Source: Selenomonadaceae bacterium
GTDB taxonomy: Bacteria > Bacillota > Negativicutes > Selenomonadales > Selenomonadaceae
Direction: 5' to 3'
Assembly (NCBI GenBank): GCA_017470715.1
Contig: JAFUYE010000002.1
Location: forward strand, 1 to 64,000
Length of the DNA stretch: 64,000 nucleotides
The first letter of the stretch is position 1. Every line of letters starts with the position of its first letter. The notes beneath the pieces are model-generated. The model had not been told where the DNA came from. It saw only the letters and a list, made by a program, of their open reading frames with translations, and made no database searches. A program made the translations under genes and the position numbers. Shown one piece after another: positions 42,600-50,056 of the stretch.

Positions 42600-43538
42600 A
42601 TGAAAATTTTTATTAACCCCGGTCACGAACCGACACTTGACCCCGGCGCGTGCGGTAACGGACTTCGCGAAGCTGACGTTGCCTTGAAAATCGGCAAGCG
42701 CGTCGAAAATTATTTGCGTGCCGTCGGTTACGAAGTCAAACTTTTTCAGTATGACGGGCTGCACGAAATTTGCGCGGACGCAAACAGTTGGTGCGCGGAT
42801 TTATTTGTCTCGATTCACTGCAACGCGGCTGAAAATTTGTCGGCGAAAGGTACCGAAACTTTTTTCAGCTACGGTTCTGCGGGCGGGCGTTCGCTTGCCG
42901 AAAAAATTCAAAAGCAGATTGTAAATTCGGTGCCCGTCGTCGACCGTGGCGTTAAGCAGGCAAATTTCGCGGTGCTCACGGGAACCAACATGCCCGCCGT
43001 ACTCGTCGAAACTGCTTTTATTTCAAACGCCGATGACGCGGAACTTTTGGTTGACTGCGAAGACGATTTTGCACGTGCAATCGCTCGCGGTATCACGGAT
43101 TTTTTTTTGACGGAAACGCCGCTGCCTGACGTTGCCGACGTTCCGAAAAAATCTGCGGGGCAGCTGAGCGAACATTTTCACGCGTCTGAATTCGTTTGCC
43201 CGTGTTGCGGCACGGGGAATATCAAACCGCGCTTGATTGAACTTTTGGAACAACTTCGCGCCAAAGTCGGCAATTTCCCGATTCACGTCAACAGCGGCTA
43301 CCGTTGCCCGAAACACAACGCGGAAGTCGGCGGCGTCGCAAATTCCCAACACGTTTTCGGCAACGCGGCTGACATTACAATCCCGCTGGCGGGCTATTAT
43401 CGCACGCGAAAAGCTGTCGAAGAACTTGACTTTGACGGCACGGGCTTTTATCCGCCGTTGCAACCCAACACCGCGTGGTTTATTCATGTCGACGTTCGCG
43501 AAGGCGGCACGGGCGCGCATATCGAGTGGGAGGAATAA
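42600..43538 (+). CDS. Endolysin: N-acetylmuramoyl-L-alanine amidase plus M15-type peptidase
   Basis: 312 residues with two domains. Residues 1-175 are Amidase_3, with zinc ligands H9 (NPGH), E24 and H73 (SIHCNA) and a Glu in VLVETAF. Residues 190-312 are Peptidase_M15_3 (LSEHFHASEFVC, VNSGYRCPKHNAEVGGVANS, HVFGNAADI). It therefore can cut both the amide at MurNAc and the peptide cross-links. ATG after gaaaggagcc. There is no signal peptide, so it needs the holin. Confidence 0.9.
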   Translation: MKIFINPGHEPTLDPGACGNGLREADVALKIGKRVENYLRAVGYEVKLFQYDGLHEICADANSWCADLFVSIHCNAAENLSAKGTETFFSYGSAGGRSLAEKIQKQIVNSVPVVDRGVKQANFAVLTGTNMPAVLVETAFISNADDAELLVDCEDDFARAIARGITDFFLTETPLPDVADVPKKSAGQLSEHFHASEFVCPCCGTGNIKPRLIELLEQLRAKVGNFPIHVNSGYRCPKHNAEVGGVANSQHVFGNAADITIPLAGYYRTRKAVEELDFDGTGFYPPLQPNTAWFIHVDVREGGTGAHIEWEE

Positions 43539-43541
43539 CGC

Positions 43542-43742
43542 GTGTGGAAAATTATTTCTCTCGTTGCCGTTGACGAAGAAACCGGCGGGCGCGTCACGAT
43601 TGAAGATAATCGCGTCAAAATTGCGACCGTGGCGGATTCGGTTACCGTTTTTCGCCGCGTCAAGTTAAAAGAAACTCCGCCGCACTTGTCCGTTGCGATT
43701 GACGACTTGTTGAAAATTTTCGCGAAGGAGGACGCCACATGA
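43542..43742 (+). CDS. Small hypothetical protein in the lysis block
   Basis: 66 residues, GTG after gggaggaa. A small beta domain (IISLVAVDEETGGRVTIEDN) with a helical end. No membrane segment, so it is not an obvious holin or spanin. It overlaps the next start (ATGA). Confidence 0.55.
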   Translation: MWKIISLVAVDEETGGRVTIEDNRVKIATVADSVTVFRRVKLKETPPHLSVAIDDLLKIFAKEDAT

Positions 43743-43936
43743 AAAAAATTTTTGCTGCAGTCTTCGGACTGGCTGACCGGCTACACAAAAAAAATTGTAG
43801 CCGTCACGCGTATCAGTTAAGCCCCGTTTTCGGGGCTATTTTTTTTTCGCTAAAATGTGGTGCGGACTTTTGGGAACGTTCCCCGCCGGCGACGCACGCA
43901 GATAAGCTTTTAAGCGATAAACCTGTTGCGTCGTGA
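43739..43936 (+). CDS. Doubtful ORF reading through the lysis-block terminator
   Basis: ATG 43739 has a strong GGAGG, but the 65-residue frame passes through the terminator at 43820-43847. A different frame after the A7-T5 run (43742-43753) encodes a peptide that ends at TAA 43817-43819, just before the terminator. Either a short gene has been frameshifted or slippage on A7 gives that product. Confidence 0.3.
   Translation: MKKIFAAVFGLADRLHKKNCSRHAYQLSPVFGAIFFSLKCGADFWERSPPATHADKLLSDKPVAS
43820..43847 (+). terminator. Strong terminator ending the late operon
   Basis: AGCCCCG-TTTT-CGGGGCT, one A, then T9. No plus-strand gene follows until the switch at 45417. The next 200 bp (43848-44047) show nothing else. 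Confidence 0.88.
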
Positions 43937-44047
43937 ATTTGTGTACTTTTTCAGACAGGCAAAATTCAAGCCCATCGCGCAGATTTTTCTTGCGTCAACG
44001 GGCGTATTCGCTTTTGAGCACTTTTGCGAAATGACAACGGCAAAAAG

Positions 44048-44770
44048 TTAATACGAAAAATCAACATCGAAGTTTTCAACTTCATAGCCGTCGGCGCTTG
44101 TCATGAACGGCACGCATTGATCTTTACCGTAAAACATGCCGAACGCCGCAACAGCTCCGTTAATTTCTTGCACCATCACCGTTAAATTTCCGCCATACGG
44201 AGGCTTGCCGCGATACAAATTTTCGCCATTGCTTTTGTATTTCCAAGCATAAATCACCGTGCCCGTGCCGTTGTGAAACCGAACGCCTCTGTCATATATA
44301 AAATTTTCCCGGACGATTTCAACGGGGAAATAGCTCAACAAAATCGGCTTAAATTCTTCAAACGTCATTTGCTTGCCAGTCTTCGACACACGGCAAATTA
44401 TTTTGTTGACTTCGCCAAAATCTTTTTGCTCATAACGCCCGACCGAGGCGTCAGCGTATTCTTTCTGAAAAAGCAATATCGCTTGCGGTGAGTCTTTGCC
44501 GGTGTCAACTATATCAACCATTGTCGCCGGGACTGATTGATAAAACGCACGAACGGCGGCAACCGTGTCTGCAAGTCGCGGGTGATTCGGCATCGTAATT
44601 ATTTCCCAGCCCGTCAGTTGTGGCGCAGGCTTTGTTTCAGCCGTTACTTGTTCGATTTTTGCGGGCGCAACTTGTTCAGTTTTCGGCGCGGGATTATCGG
44701 AAGTTTTTTCGTTGCCGCAACCGCTAAGAAGAAACGAGACAATCAACATCGCCGTCAAAAGCTTTTTCAC
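44048..44770 (-). CDS. Phage-encoded lipoprotein
   Basis: 240 residues on the minus strand, GTG with ttggag upstream. A signal peptide of Lys-Lys and a hydrophobic core ends in the lipobox LLSGC (C18). A Pro/Glu/Lys linker to about 52 precedes a mixed alpha/beta domain (WEIITMPNHPRLADTVAAV ... TVMVQEINGAVAAFGMF). It follows the repressor gene and so may be made in the lysogen. Surface lipoproteins in such places often block superinfecting phage or change the host surface. The family itself is not recognised. Confidence 0.75.
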   Translation of the reverse strand: MKKLLTAMLIVSFLLSGCGNEKTSDNPAPKTEQVAPAKIEQVTAETKPAPQLTGWEIITMPNHPRLADTVAAVRAFYQSVPATMVDIVDTGKDSPQAILLFQKEYADASVGRYEQKDFGEVNKIICRVSKTGKQMTFEEFKPILLSYFPVEIVRENFIYDRGVRFHNGTGTVIYAWKYKSNGENLYRGKPPYGGNLTVMVQEINGAVAAFGMFYGKDQCVPFMTSADGYEVENFDVDFSY

Positions 44771-44785
44771 GTTACCAACTCCAAT

Positions 44786-44823
44786 CAGAAAAAATCCCGC
44801 TGAATGACTTTCAACGGGATTTT
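44786..44823 (-). terminator. Inverted repeat between repressor and lipoprotein
   Basis: AAAATCCCG (44791-44799) and CGGGATTTT (44815-44823). On the minus strand it is followed by T-rich ttttttctgattggag, which then serves as the lipoprotein ribosome site. It may partly end repressor transcripts. Confidence 0.6.
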
Positions 44824-44902
44824 AAAACTTTTTCAAGCAAAAGGCAAATTCATTTCGGCTTTTTCGTAAGTTCGCTTGGGAAAATAGCGTTTTTTAGCCC
44901 GC

Positions 44903-45262
44903 TTAAATCGCAGTTCGCGATTCTTCCTCAAAAGGTTTTGAGTACTCGTACTCGCGCTTCACGGTATCTTCAACCGTGCGCCGCCCGCGCTCGTCCAGTA
45001 GCCGATAAGCTTTAATCAAATCGACTTCCGTCGGCGTCAAGTCAAGTTGTTCTCGTGACACAATTTTTCCGTAGCCCAAACCGTCCGCGCTGATTCCGAG
45101 AAGCTTGCAGATTTTTATTACGTTGTCAACCGACGCATTCATCACGCTCCCTTTTAACATACTGTCAAGTGTTGAACCGGGTACGCCCGCGAGTTTTGCG
45201 AACGCGTTCACGCTCCGATACTTCGACAAAATTAACGCCTTTAATTGCTCCTCGACAGTCAC
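44903..45262 (-). CDS. XRE-family repressor (CI-like)
   Basis: 119 residues. N-terminal helix-turn-helix (SVNAFAKLAGVPGSTLDSML ... VDNVIKICKLLGISADGLG). A C-terminal helical tail (TPTEVDLIKAYRLLDERGRR) may be the dimer part. No peptidase domain is present, so induction is not by RecA-driven self-cleavage. It is transcribed divergently from the Cro-like gene at 45417, with operator repeats between, and is the best candidate lysogeny repressor. Confidence 0.78.
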   Translation of the reverse strand: MTVEEQLKALILSKYRSVNAFAKLAGVPGSTLDSMLKGSVMNASVDNVIKICKLLGISADGLGYGKIVSREQLDLTPTEVDLIKAYRLLDERGRRTVEDTVKREYEYSKPFEEESRTAI

Positions 45263-45286
45263 GCTTTCACCCCCTTTTTAGGCAAA

Positions 45287-45315
45287 AGTATACAACGCCA
45301 TATTGGAAAAATCAA
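45287..45315 (-). promoter_or_regulatory. Repressor promoter
   Basis: Minus strand TTGATT (45310-45315), 17-bp spacer, TATACT (45287-45292). It begins with the same TTGATTTTTCC as the opposing rightward promoter. Confidence 0.62.
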
Positions 45316-45328
45316 CAAAAATTTTTGT

Positions 45329-45398
45329 TTTATCGTAAGCAAAGCTTGATTTTTCCGCCTTAACGGATATAATAAACAGTGTTTCCGATTTATCGTAA
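45329..45398. promoter_or_regulatory. Operator repeats of the lysis-lysogeny switch
   Basis: Direct repeats TTTATCGTAA at 45329-45338 and 45389-45398, 60 bp apart, bracket the rightward promoter. They are likely binding sites of the CI- or Cro-like protein. Confidence 0.6.
45346..45373 (+). promoter_or_regulatory. Rightward early promoter
   Basis: TTGATT (45346-45351), 16-bp spacer, TATAAT (45368-45373). It should drive the Cro-like gene and the early operon. Confidence 0.7.
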
Positions 45399-45416
45399 AG
45401 AACGGAGGTGGCAATT

Positions 45417-45635
45417 ATGTATCCAAATCTTGAAGCCGAACTTAAGCGCAAAAACGTCAAACGCACTGACCTTGCCAATTTGCTTGGCTGTTCCGTCGGC
45501 ACCATTTCCGAAAAAATGACGGGCGGCAGTTCGTTTTCGTTTGACGCCGCTGTCAAAATCAAACAATTCATCGGCGTAGACATTGAGCTCGAAGAACTTT
45601 TCGCCAAAGACGGCACGCCCGACACGGCGGCTTAA
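45417..45635 (+). CDS. Cro-like XRE regulator
   Basis: 72 residues; ATG 45417 is preferred to GTG 45408 because ggaggtgg lies just upstream. Nearly the whole protein is a helix-turn-helix (RTDLANLLGCSVGTISEKM ... FDAAVKIKQFI). As the first gene rightward from the switch, it takes the place of cro. Confidence 0.75.
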   Translation: MYPNLEAELKRKNVKRTDLANLLGCSVGTISEKMTGGSSFSFDAAVKIKQFIGVDIELEELFAKDGTPDTAA

Positions 45636-45652
45636 TCAAAGGAGTGATTCAT

Positions 45653-45943
45653 TTGAAAACTAAAGGCGGTTACACACACGAAGAATACGAAAAGATGATG
45701 CTCGAACTCAAAAGACGCTACAGCGTCGTCGGCGAAAAAGATTTCGAGTATCGCGGGCGTTTCGGTCGCGCCGCGCTTTTTCACGACAACGACACCGGCG
45801 AAGAATACTGGCGCGGCAAAGAAGCACGTTCCAATTTTCGTTTTCGTGGCGACACGCTTGAGGAAGTCGAAGCGGATTTTCATTCGCTGGTTGACGGCTT
45901 AATTGACGAATTGGGCGAAGACGGAGAACCCAAAAATGGCTGA
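45653..45943 (+). CDS. Hypothetical early protein
   Basis: 96 residues; TTG 45653 lies 8 bp after aaaggag. A helical, charged protein with a YRGRFGRAALFHDNDTGEEY middle. Not recognised. It overlaps the ParB-methyltransferase start by 8 bp. Confidence 0.6.
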   Translation: MKTKGGYTHEEYEKMMLELKRRYSVVGEKDFEYRGRFGRAALFHDNDTGEEYWRGKEARSNFRFRGDTLEEVEADFHSLVDGLIDELGEDGEPKNG

Positions 45944-47192
45944 TTTAATCATTGACAACGAGTTTCGTGACTTGATACCGCCGCTCAGTGACGACGAAAA
46001 AAAGCAACTCAAAGAAAACATCTTGCGCGACGGTATTCAAGACCCGTTGAAGGTTTGGCAAGGCACGCTGATTGACGGACACAACCGTTACGAAATCGCG
46101 CAAGCGCACGGCTTGACCTTTGAAACTGCCGAAATGGAATTTGCAAGCCGCGACGACGTGATTATCTGGATTATCAAGAATCAATTCGGACGCAGAAATC
46201 TTTCGGCTTACGACCGCTCAATTCTTGCGCTCAAACTCAAACCTGTTATCGCCGCGAAGGCAAAAGAAAATTCTCTGGCTAATCTCAAGCAGAATACCGA
46301 TAGGCAAATATTTGCACATCGGGACGAAGAGAGCAAGCAAACAGAAACTGCTGACGAACGTAAGACCAACGCTCAAATTGCGGAACAAGCAGGCGTATCG
46401 CGTGAAACAATCCGCAAGGTTGAGAAAATCGAAGCACAGGCAACGCCGGAAGTCAAGGCGGCTCTCAAGTCAGGTGAAATGTCTATCAATCAAGCGTTCA
46501 AAGAAATTAAGAACGCTGAAAAAGTTCAACGTCAAGAGGAAACTCGCGAACGCAAAGCCTACACGCCGCCGACCGAATTACCTGCCGATAAAGTGAAACT
46601 CATCTGCGCCGACATTCGCGACGGACTTGCCGAAATTGCCGACAACAGCGTCGACTTCATCATTACCGACCCGCCTTATCCGAAAGAATTTTTGCCGCTT
46701 TATGAAAACCTGTCGAAGGTTGCGGCGCGTGTTCTCAAAGACGGCGGGTCGCTTATCTGCATGACGGGACAATCTTATCTGCCCGACGTGATTCGACTGC
46801 TGTTGACTTCGCTGAATTATCACTGGTGCCTGAGTTACGTAACAATGGGCGACAAAACACAGATTTGGAAATCACGCGTCCACACCGCATGGAAACCGCT
46901 GCTTTGGTTCGTCAAAGGCGAATACAAAGGCGACTGGTTAGGTGACGACGTTGTTACAAGCACCAACAAAGATAAAACCTTTCACGAGTGGGGACAATCT
47001 TTCGGCGGCATGAAAACGCTTATCGAACGCATGACTTATCCTGACGACATCATTCTTGACCCGTTTTTAGGCGGCGGCACAACCGGCTTAGCGGCATTGA
47101 AAAGTGGCAGAAAATTTATCGGTGTCGACATTGAACAATCTTGCGTCGACATTACAAAAACGAGAATTGTGGAGGCTTTTGCCAATGGGTGA
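45936..47192 (+). CDS. ParB-like domain fused to DNA methyltransferase
   Basis: 418 residues from ATG 45936. Residues 1-110 are ParB/Spo0J-nuclease-like (IQDPLKVWQGTLIDGHNRY, with D47-G48-H49-N50-R51). A helix-turn-helix follows (NAQIAEQAGVSRETIRKVEK). Then a methyltransferase has motif IV TDPPY (D245-Y248) and the SAM motif DPFLGGGTTG (from D375), so beta-class order. Such fusions are common in phages as protective methyltransferases. No ParA partner is visible, so a partition role is unlikely. Confidence 0.87.
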   Translation: MADLIIDNEFRDLIPPLSDDEKKQLKENILRDGIQDPLKVWQGTLIDGHNRYEIAQAHGLTFETAEMEFASRDDVIIWIIKNQFGRRNLSAYDRSILALKLKPVIAAKAKENSLANLKQNTDRQIFAHRDEESKQTETADERKTNAQIAEQAGVSRETIRKVEKIEAQATPEVKAALKSGEMSINQAFKEIKNAEKVQRQEETRERKAYTPPTELPADKVKLICADIRDGLAEIADNSVDFIITDPPYPKEFLPLYENLSKVAARVLKDGGSLICMTGQSYLPDVIRLLLTSLNYHWCLSYVTMGDKTQIWKSRVHTAWKPLLWFVKGEYKGDWLGDDVVTSTNKDKTFHEWGQSFGGMKTLIERMTYPDDIILDPFLGGGTTGLAALKSGRKFIGVDIEQSCVDITKTRIVEAFANG

Positions 47193-47676
47193 GACCGCAA
47201 GAGAACGAAACGGCTGGCGCGACGAAGGAATTTCGCGGCGTCATCGGCTATGGGGCGTTGAATGCCAAATGACCGACTTGGATTTTCCCGTGCTTGAATA
47301 CTATTGTGAACACCGCGTTGTGCGCCCTGTGGCGATAATTGAATACAAAAACGACCATGCAAAGCGCGACGATAACCTTTTGCCTTATGGTGCTCTTCGG
47401 CAAATAAGCGACTGTGCTAATCTGCCTTTTTTTGTCGTTCGTTACTCCAGTGACTTCAAAAACTATCTGGTTATAGCAATGAACAAATGGGGTGAACTTC
47501 GCCTTTCAGAAAAAGAACGTGCTATGACGGAAGAAACGTACATAAGGTTTTTATATTACCTTCGTGGATATGGCGCACATTCGAAAGAAGCCGAAAACGC
47601 CATAACAAGACTGCATAGTGAAGAAATTCGCGGTCAGCCGACATTATTCCCCGCGCTCGGAGGCGACCAAAATTGA
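47185..47676 (+). CDS. Putative PD-(D/E)XK nuclease-like protein
   Basis: 163 residues; ATG 47185 with ggagg 9 bp upstream and an 8-bp overlap with the methyltransferase. The stretch LWGVECQMTDLDFPVLEYY followed by PVAIIEYKNDH gives the D ... E-x-K spacing of the PD-(D/E)XK core (acid in DLDF, E and K in IEYK), then a LPFFVVRYSSD strand. Conserved phage proteins of this pattern occur, but none that I know has a proved function. Coupling to a methyltransferase hints at a restriction-like pair. Confidence 0.55.
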   Translation: MGETARERNGWRDEGISRRHRLWGVECQMTDLDFPVLEYYCEHRVVRPVAIIEYKNDHAKRDDNLLPYGALRQISDCANLPFFVVRYSSDFKNYLVIAMNKWGELRLSEKERAMTEETYIRFLYYLRGYGAHSKEAENAITRLHSEEIRGQPTLFPALGGDQN

Positions 47677-47951
47677 CTGATAAGGATTTTGACGAGATTG
47701 TCACACGGCTCGAAAACATGACCGACGAAGAATCCGAATTGTACGGGCGTCGCCGCCAAATTGAATTGCTCAAATTTGAACTTCAAAGTTTGGCGAAAAC
47801 TGCCGCGGCTATTCGTTCAAAAGTTTGGACGCCCGAAGCCCAAAAGTACGCTGAATTTGTCGTTGACGGAAGCGCGGCGGCTGTTCGTTCTCTCGACGAC
47901 GAACTTAAAATCGCCACACTCAAAATCAAAGCTTACGAGGCAAATGTATGA
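47673..47951 (+). CDS. Coiled-coil hypothetical protein
   Basis: 92 residues, TTG overlapping the previous stop (TTGA). Predicted long helices (LYGRRRQIELLKFELQSLAK). Not recognised. It overlaps the following membrane protein start. Confidence 0.6.
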   Translation: MTDKDFDEIVTRLENMTDEESELYGRRRQIELLKFELQSLAKTAAAIRSKVWTPEAQKYAEFVVDGSAAAVRSLDDELKIATLKIKAYEANV

Positions 47952-48121
47952 TGAAATATCTTGCACTACTCGCGCTGATGACGTTCGCGACAACGCTGAC
48001 CGCGTCGCTGGTCGTCTTTGAAGAGCCGCCCGCGTTTATCGCATACACATTCGGCGCGTTCACCGGCGCAGGTTGGATCGGAATTATCGCCTTGTGGATG
48101 CGGAGGTGCGAACGTGGCTAA
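47948..48121 (+). CDS. Small two-segment membrane protein
   Basis: 57 residues; ATG overlaps the preceding stop. Membrane segments at about 4-23 (LALLALMTFATTLTASLVVF) and 30-50 (FIAYTFGAFTGAGWIGIIAL), with a short RRCERG end. Function unknown. An early inner-membrane protein could alter host physiology or exclude other phages. Confidence 0.6.
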   Translation: MMKYLALLALMTFATTLTASLVVFEEPPAFIAYTFGAFTGAGWIGIIALWMRRCERG

Positions 48122-48446
48122 ATGTATCGCTTGCGGACAAGAATTCAAACCGCTCAGCAGTCGCCAAAAAACTTGTTCGCTCCAATGCACGCACGACGTT
48201 GCAAAATGCGGACAACGCGGCGGCTTCACGAAAAATCAATCGCCACCCGCAGAAAAAATTTGCCCGATTTGCAAACAAAAATTCACGCCGGCAACCAATC
48301 ATCCGTACCAAAAATATTGCTCGGCAACTTGCCGCGAACGTGCGCCGATTGAACGCGCCAAATTAAAAACGTGGTTTGCCGTCGAGTGGGAAGCGTGGAA
48401 ACGTGACTTTGCCGCCGGTAAAACTCAATCGAACAGGAGTGATTAA
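48114..48446 (+). CDS. Double zinc-ribbon protein
   Basis: 110 residues from GTG 48114 (ggaggtg upstream). Two zinc ribbons: CIACGQEF ... CSLQC and CPICKQKF ... CSATC, then a helical tail. Probably a DNA- or protein-binding early regulator. It resembles the zinc ribbons of the HNH protein at 7729. Confidence 0.65.
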   Translation: MAKCIACGQEFKPLSSRQKTCSLQCTHDVAKCGQRGGFTKNQSPPAEKICPICKQKFTPATNHPYQKYCSATCRERAPIERAKLKTWFAVEWEAWKRDFAAGKTQSNRSD

Positions 48447-48447
48447 C

Positions 48448-48750
48448 ATGAACGAATTCACTAAACAGTACGCCGCGTTGGTCGCCAGATATGTCGACCC
48501 CGACGAACTTGAAAATTTTCACGAGGATTTTGAAGAAGTCTTGAACGCTTATTACGACGAGTACACTGACGACGACGAAGACGAACCCGACGAAGAAGCC
48601 GACGAGGGTACCGACGATTGGGCAGGCATTGTAAAAACAGTGTCTGCCGCCAAACAAAATCAATCCGCCAAAGGCAATCGCCGCGACGCAACATTTGACG
48701 AAGCTGTAAAAGTTGTGCGCGACCTTATTCGTTTGGTAAAGGAGGCTTAA
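48448..48750 (+). CDS. Acidic hypothetical protein
   Basis: 100 residues with a very acidic middle (DEYTDDDEDEPDEEADEG). It could mimic DNA, but nothing proves this. ATG after caggagtg. It immediately precedes the recombination ATPase. Confidence 0.6.
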   Translation: MNEFTKQYAALVARYVDPDELENFHEDFEEVLNAYYDEYTDDDEDEPDEEADEGTDDWAGIVKTVSAAKQNQSAKGNRRDATFDEAVKVVRDLIRLVKEA

Positions 48751-48751
48751 T

Positions 48752-49435
48752 TTGGCACGACTGATTCTTGTTTACGGGCAACCTGCGGCGGGCAAAACTT
48801 ACGCACTAAAAACACTCAATCCCGATGAAACCGTCATTATCGACGGCGACCGCAAAGGCGCGCTGTGTTGGCTCGGCTGGAAGAAACTTTACAACGTCGA
48901 CCGTAAAAATTTTTTCGCGGCATCTTCGCTCGACAAGACAATCAAGCTCGTTGAACACGTCGCCAACAATGACGACTTCAAGCACGTGAAAAATATCGTC
49001 GTCGACGGGCTCAACAACATCATGAGCATTGAAGACACGGCATTTTTCTTCGGCAAACGTCCTTACAAAAACAAACTCGACCTGTACGAGGCGATTAGCC
49101 AAAAAACTATCTGGCTGATTGAAACTTGCAAGGGTTATCGCTCCGATCTGAATATCATCTTCAACGCGCATGTGAAGACCGCCGACCCTTACGCGACGGG
49201 CGAAGTCGACCACCTGTTTACGCCGGGCAAAGCTCTCGAAAACAAAAAGAAAATCGAAGGCGCATTCAACTACGCTTTCTACGCCAAAGCCGACAGGGAA
49301 GGCAATCACTTTTTCGAGACCGCGCCGATTAATTCAACCGCACGCACGCCCGAAGGTTGCTTCCCGCCGACAATTCCCAACGACATGCAATTTATCATCA
49401 ACACGATTGATAAGTACGACGAAGGAGCTGAGTAA
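48752..49435 (+). CDS. Sak4-like recombination ATPase
   Basis: 227 residues, TTG after aaaggagg. Walker A GQPAAGKT at residues 9-16, Walker-B-like NIVVDGLNNI, and a RecA-like core. The pairing with the SSB-like gene directly downstream is typical of Sak4-type single-strand annealing/recombination ATPases. It would pair single strands during replication and repair. Confidence 0.75.
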   Translation: MARLILVYGQPAAGKTYALKTLNPDETVIIDGDRKGALCWLGWKKLYNVDRKNFFAASSLDKTIKLVEHVANNDDFKHVKNIVVDGLNNIMSIEDTAFFFGKRPYKNKLDLYEAISQKTIWLIETCKGYRSDLNIIFNAHVKTADPYATGEVDHLFTPGKALENKKKIEGAFNYAFYAKADREGNHFFETAPINSTARTPEGCFPPTIPNDMQFIINTIDKYDEGAE

Positions 49436-50053
49436 ATGGGTATCAATTTACGAGCGAAAGGTTATGACAACGTGGAAGAACGCGGAAATTTTGAACGTCT
49501 GCCGGCGGGCGGTTACGTCTGCAATATCATCGACGCGGAAATCACAAATTCCAAAAGCGGCAACCAAATGTTGAAAGTTTTGGTTGACATCAACGAGGGC
49601 AAGTTCGCGGGCTATTTCAAAAAACAATTCGACAGTCTCCGCAAGACGAAACCCGAATTGAAATGGGCTTACGACGCAATTCTTTATCAGAATTTGTTCG
49701 ACCGCGACGGCAATGTCAACGGCGGACTGAAAAGCTTGCTCAAGTCGGTTGAACGTTCAAATTTCGGCTTCACCGTCAACGTTGAAGACTTTGACGAAAA
49801 AACTTTGCGCGGGAAACTTCTCGGCGTGATTTTCGGCGATAAGGAATTTGAAAAATCCAACGGTGAAGTCGGACTTTCGGCTTATGCACGGTTCCCGCGT
49901 TCGGCTGAAAAAATTCGCGAAGGCGACTTCCAAATTCCCGAAGTTGTCAAGCTGGACAAAGACGACGCGTCAAAACAGGCTCCGATTCAAATGTACAAAC
50001 CGTTGACGGACGACCATGACGACCCGACAGTTCTCGACGACCCGCCGTTTTAA
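49436..50053 (+). CDS. Single-strand-binding-like protein (DUF669)
   Basis: 205 residues of the DUF669 family. OB-like core (GGYVCNIIDAEITNSKSGNQ ... KFAGYFKKQF), then a flexible linker and the terminal tail DDPPF, which mimics the SSB tail DDIPF used to recruit partner enzymes. It is translated right after the Sak4-like gene (stop and start touch). Confidence 0.8.
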   Translation: MGINLRAKGYDNVEERGNFERLPAGGYVCNIIDAEITNSKSGNQMLKVLVDINEGKFAGYFKKQFDSLRKTKPELKWAYDAILYQNLFDRDGNVNGGLKSLLKSVERSNFGFTVNVEDFDEKTLRGKLLGVIFGDKEFEKSNGEVGLSAYARFPRSAEKIREGDFQIPEVVKLDKDDASKQAPIQMYKPLTDDHDDPTVLDDPPF

Positions 50054-50056
50054 AAA

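Noticed and set aside
45936..46480. ParB-like domain as a plasmid partition system
   Set aside because: It is fused to a methyltransferase and there is no ParA gene or visible centromere-like array nearby.
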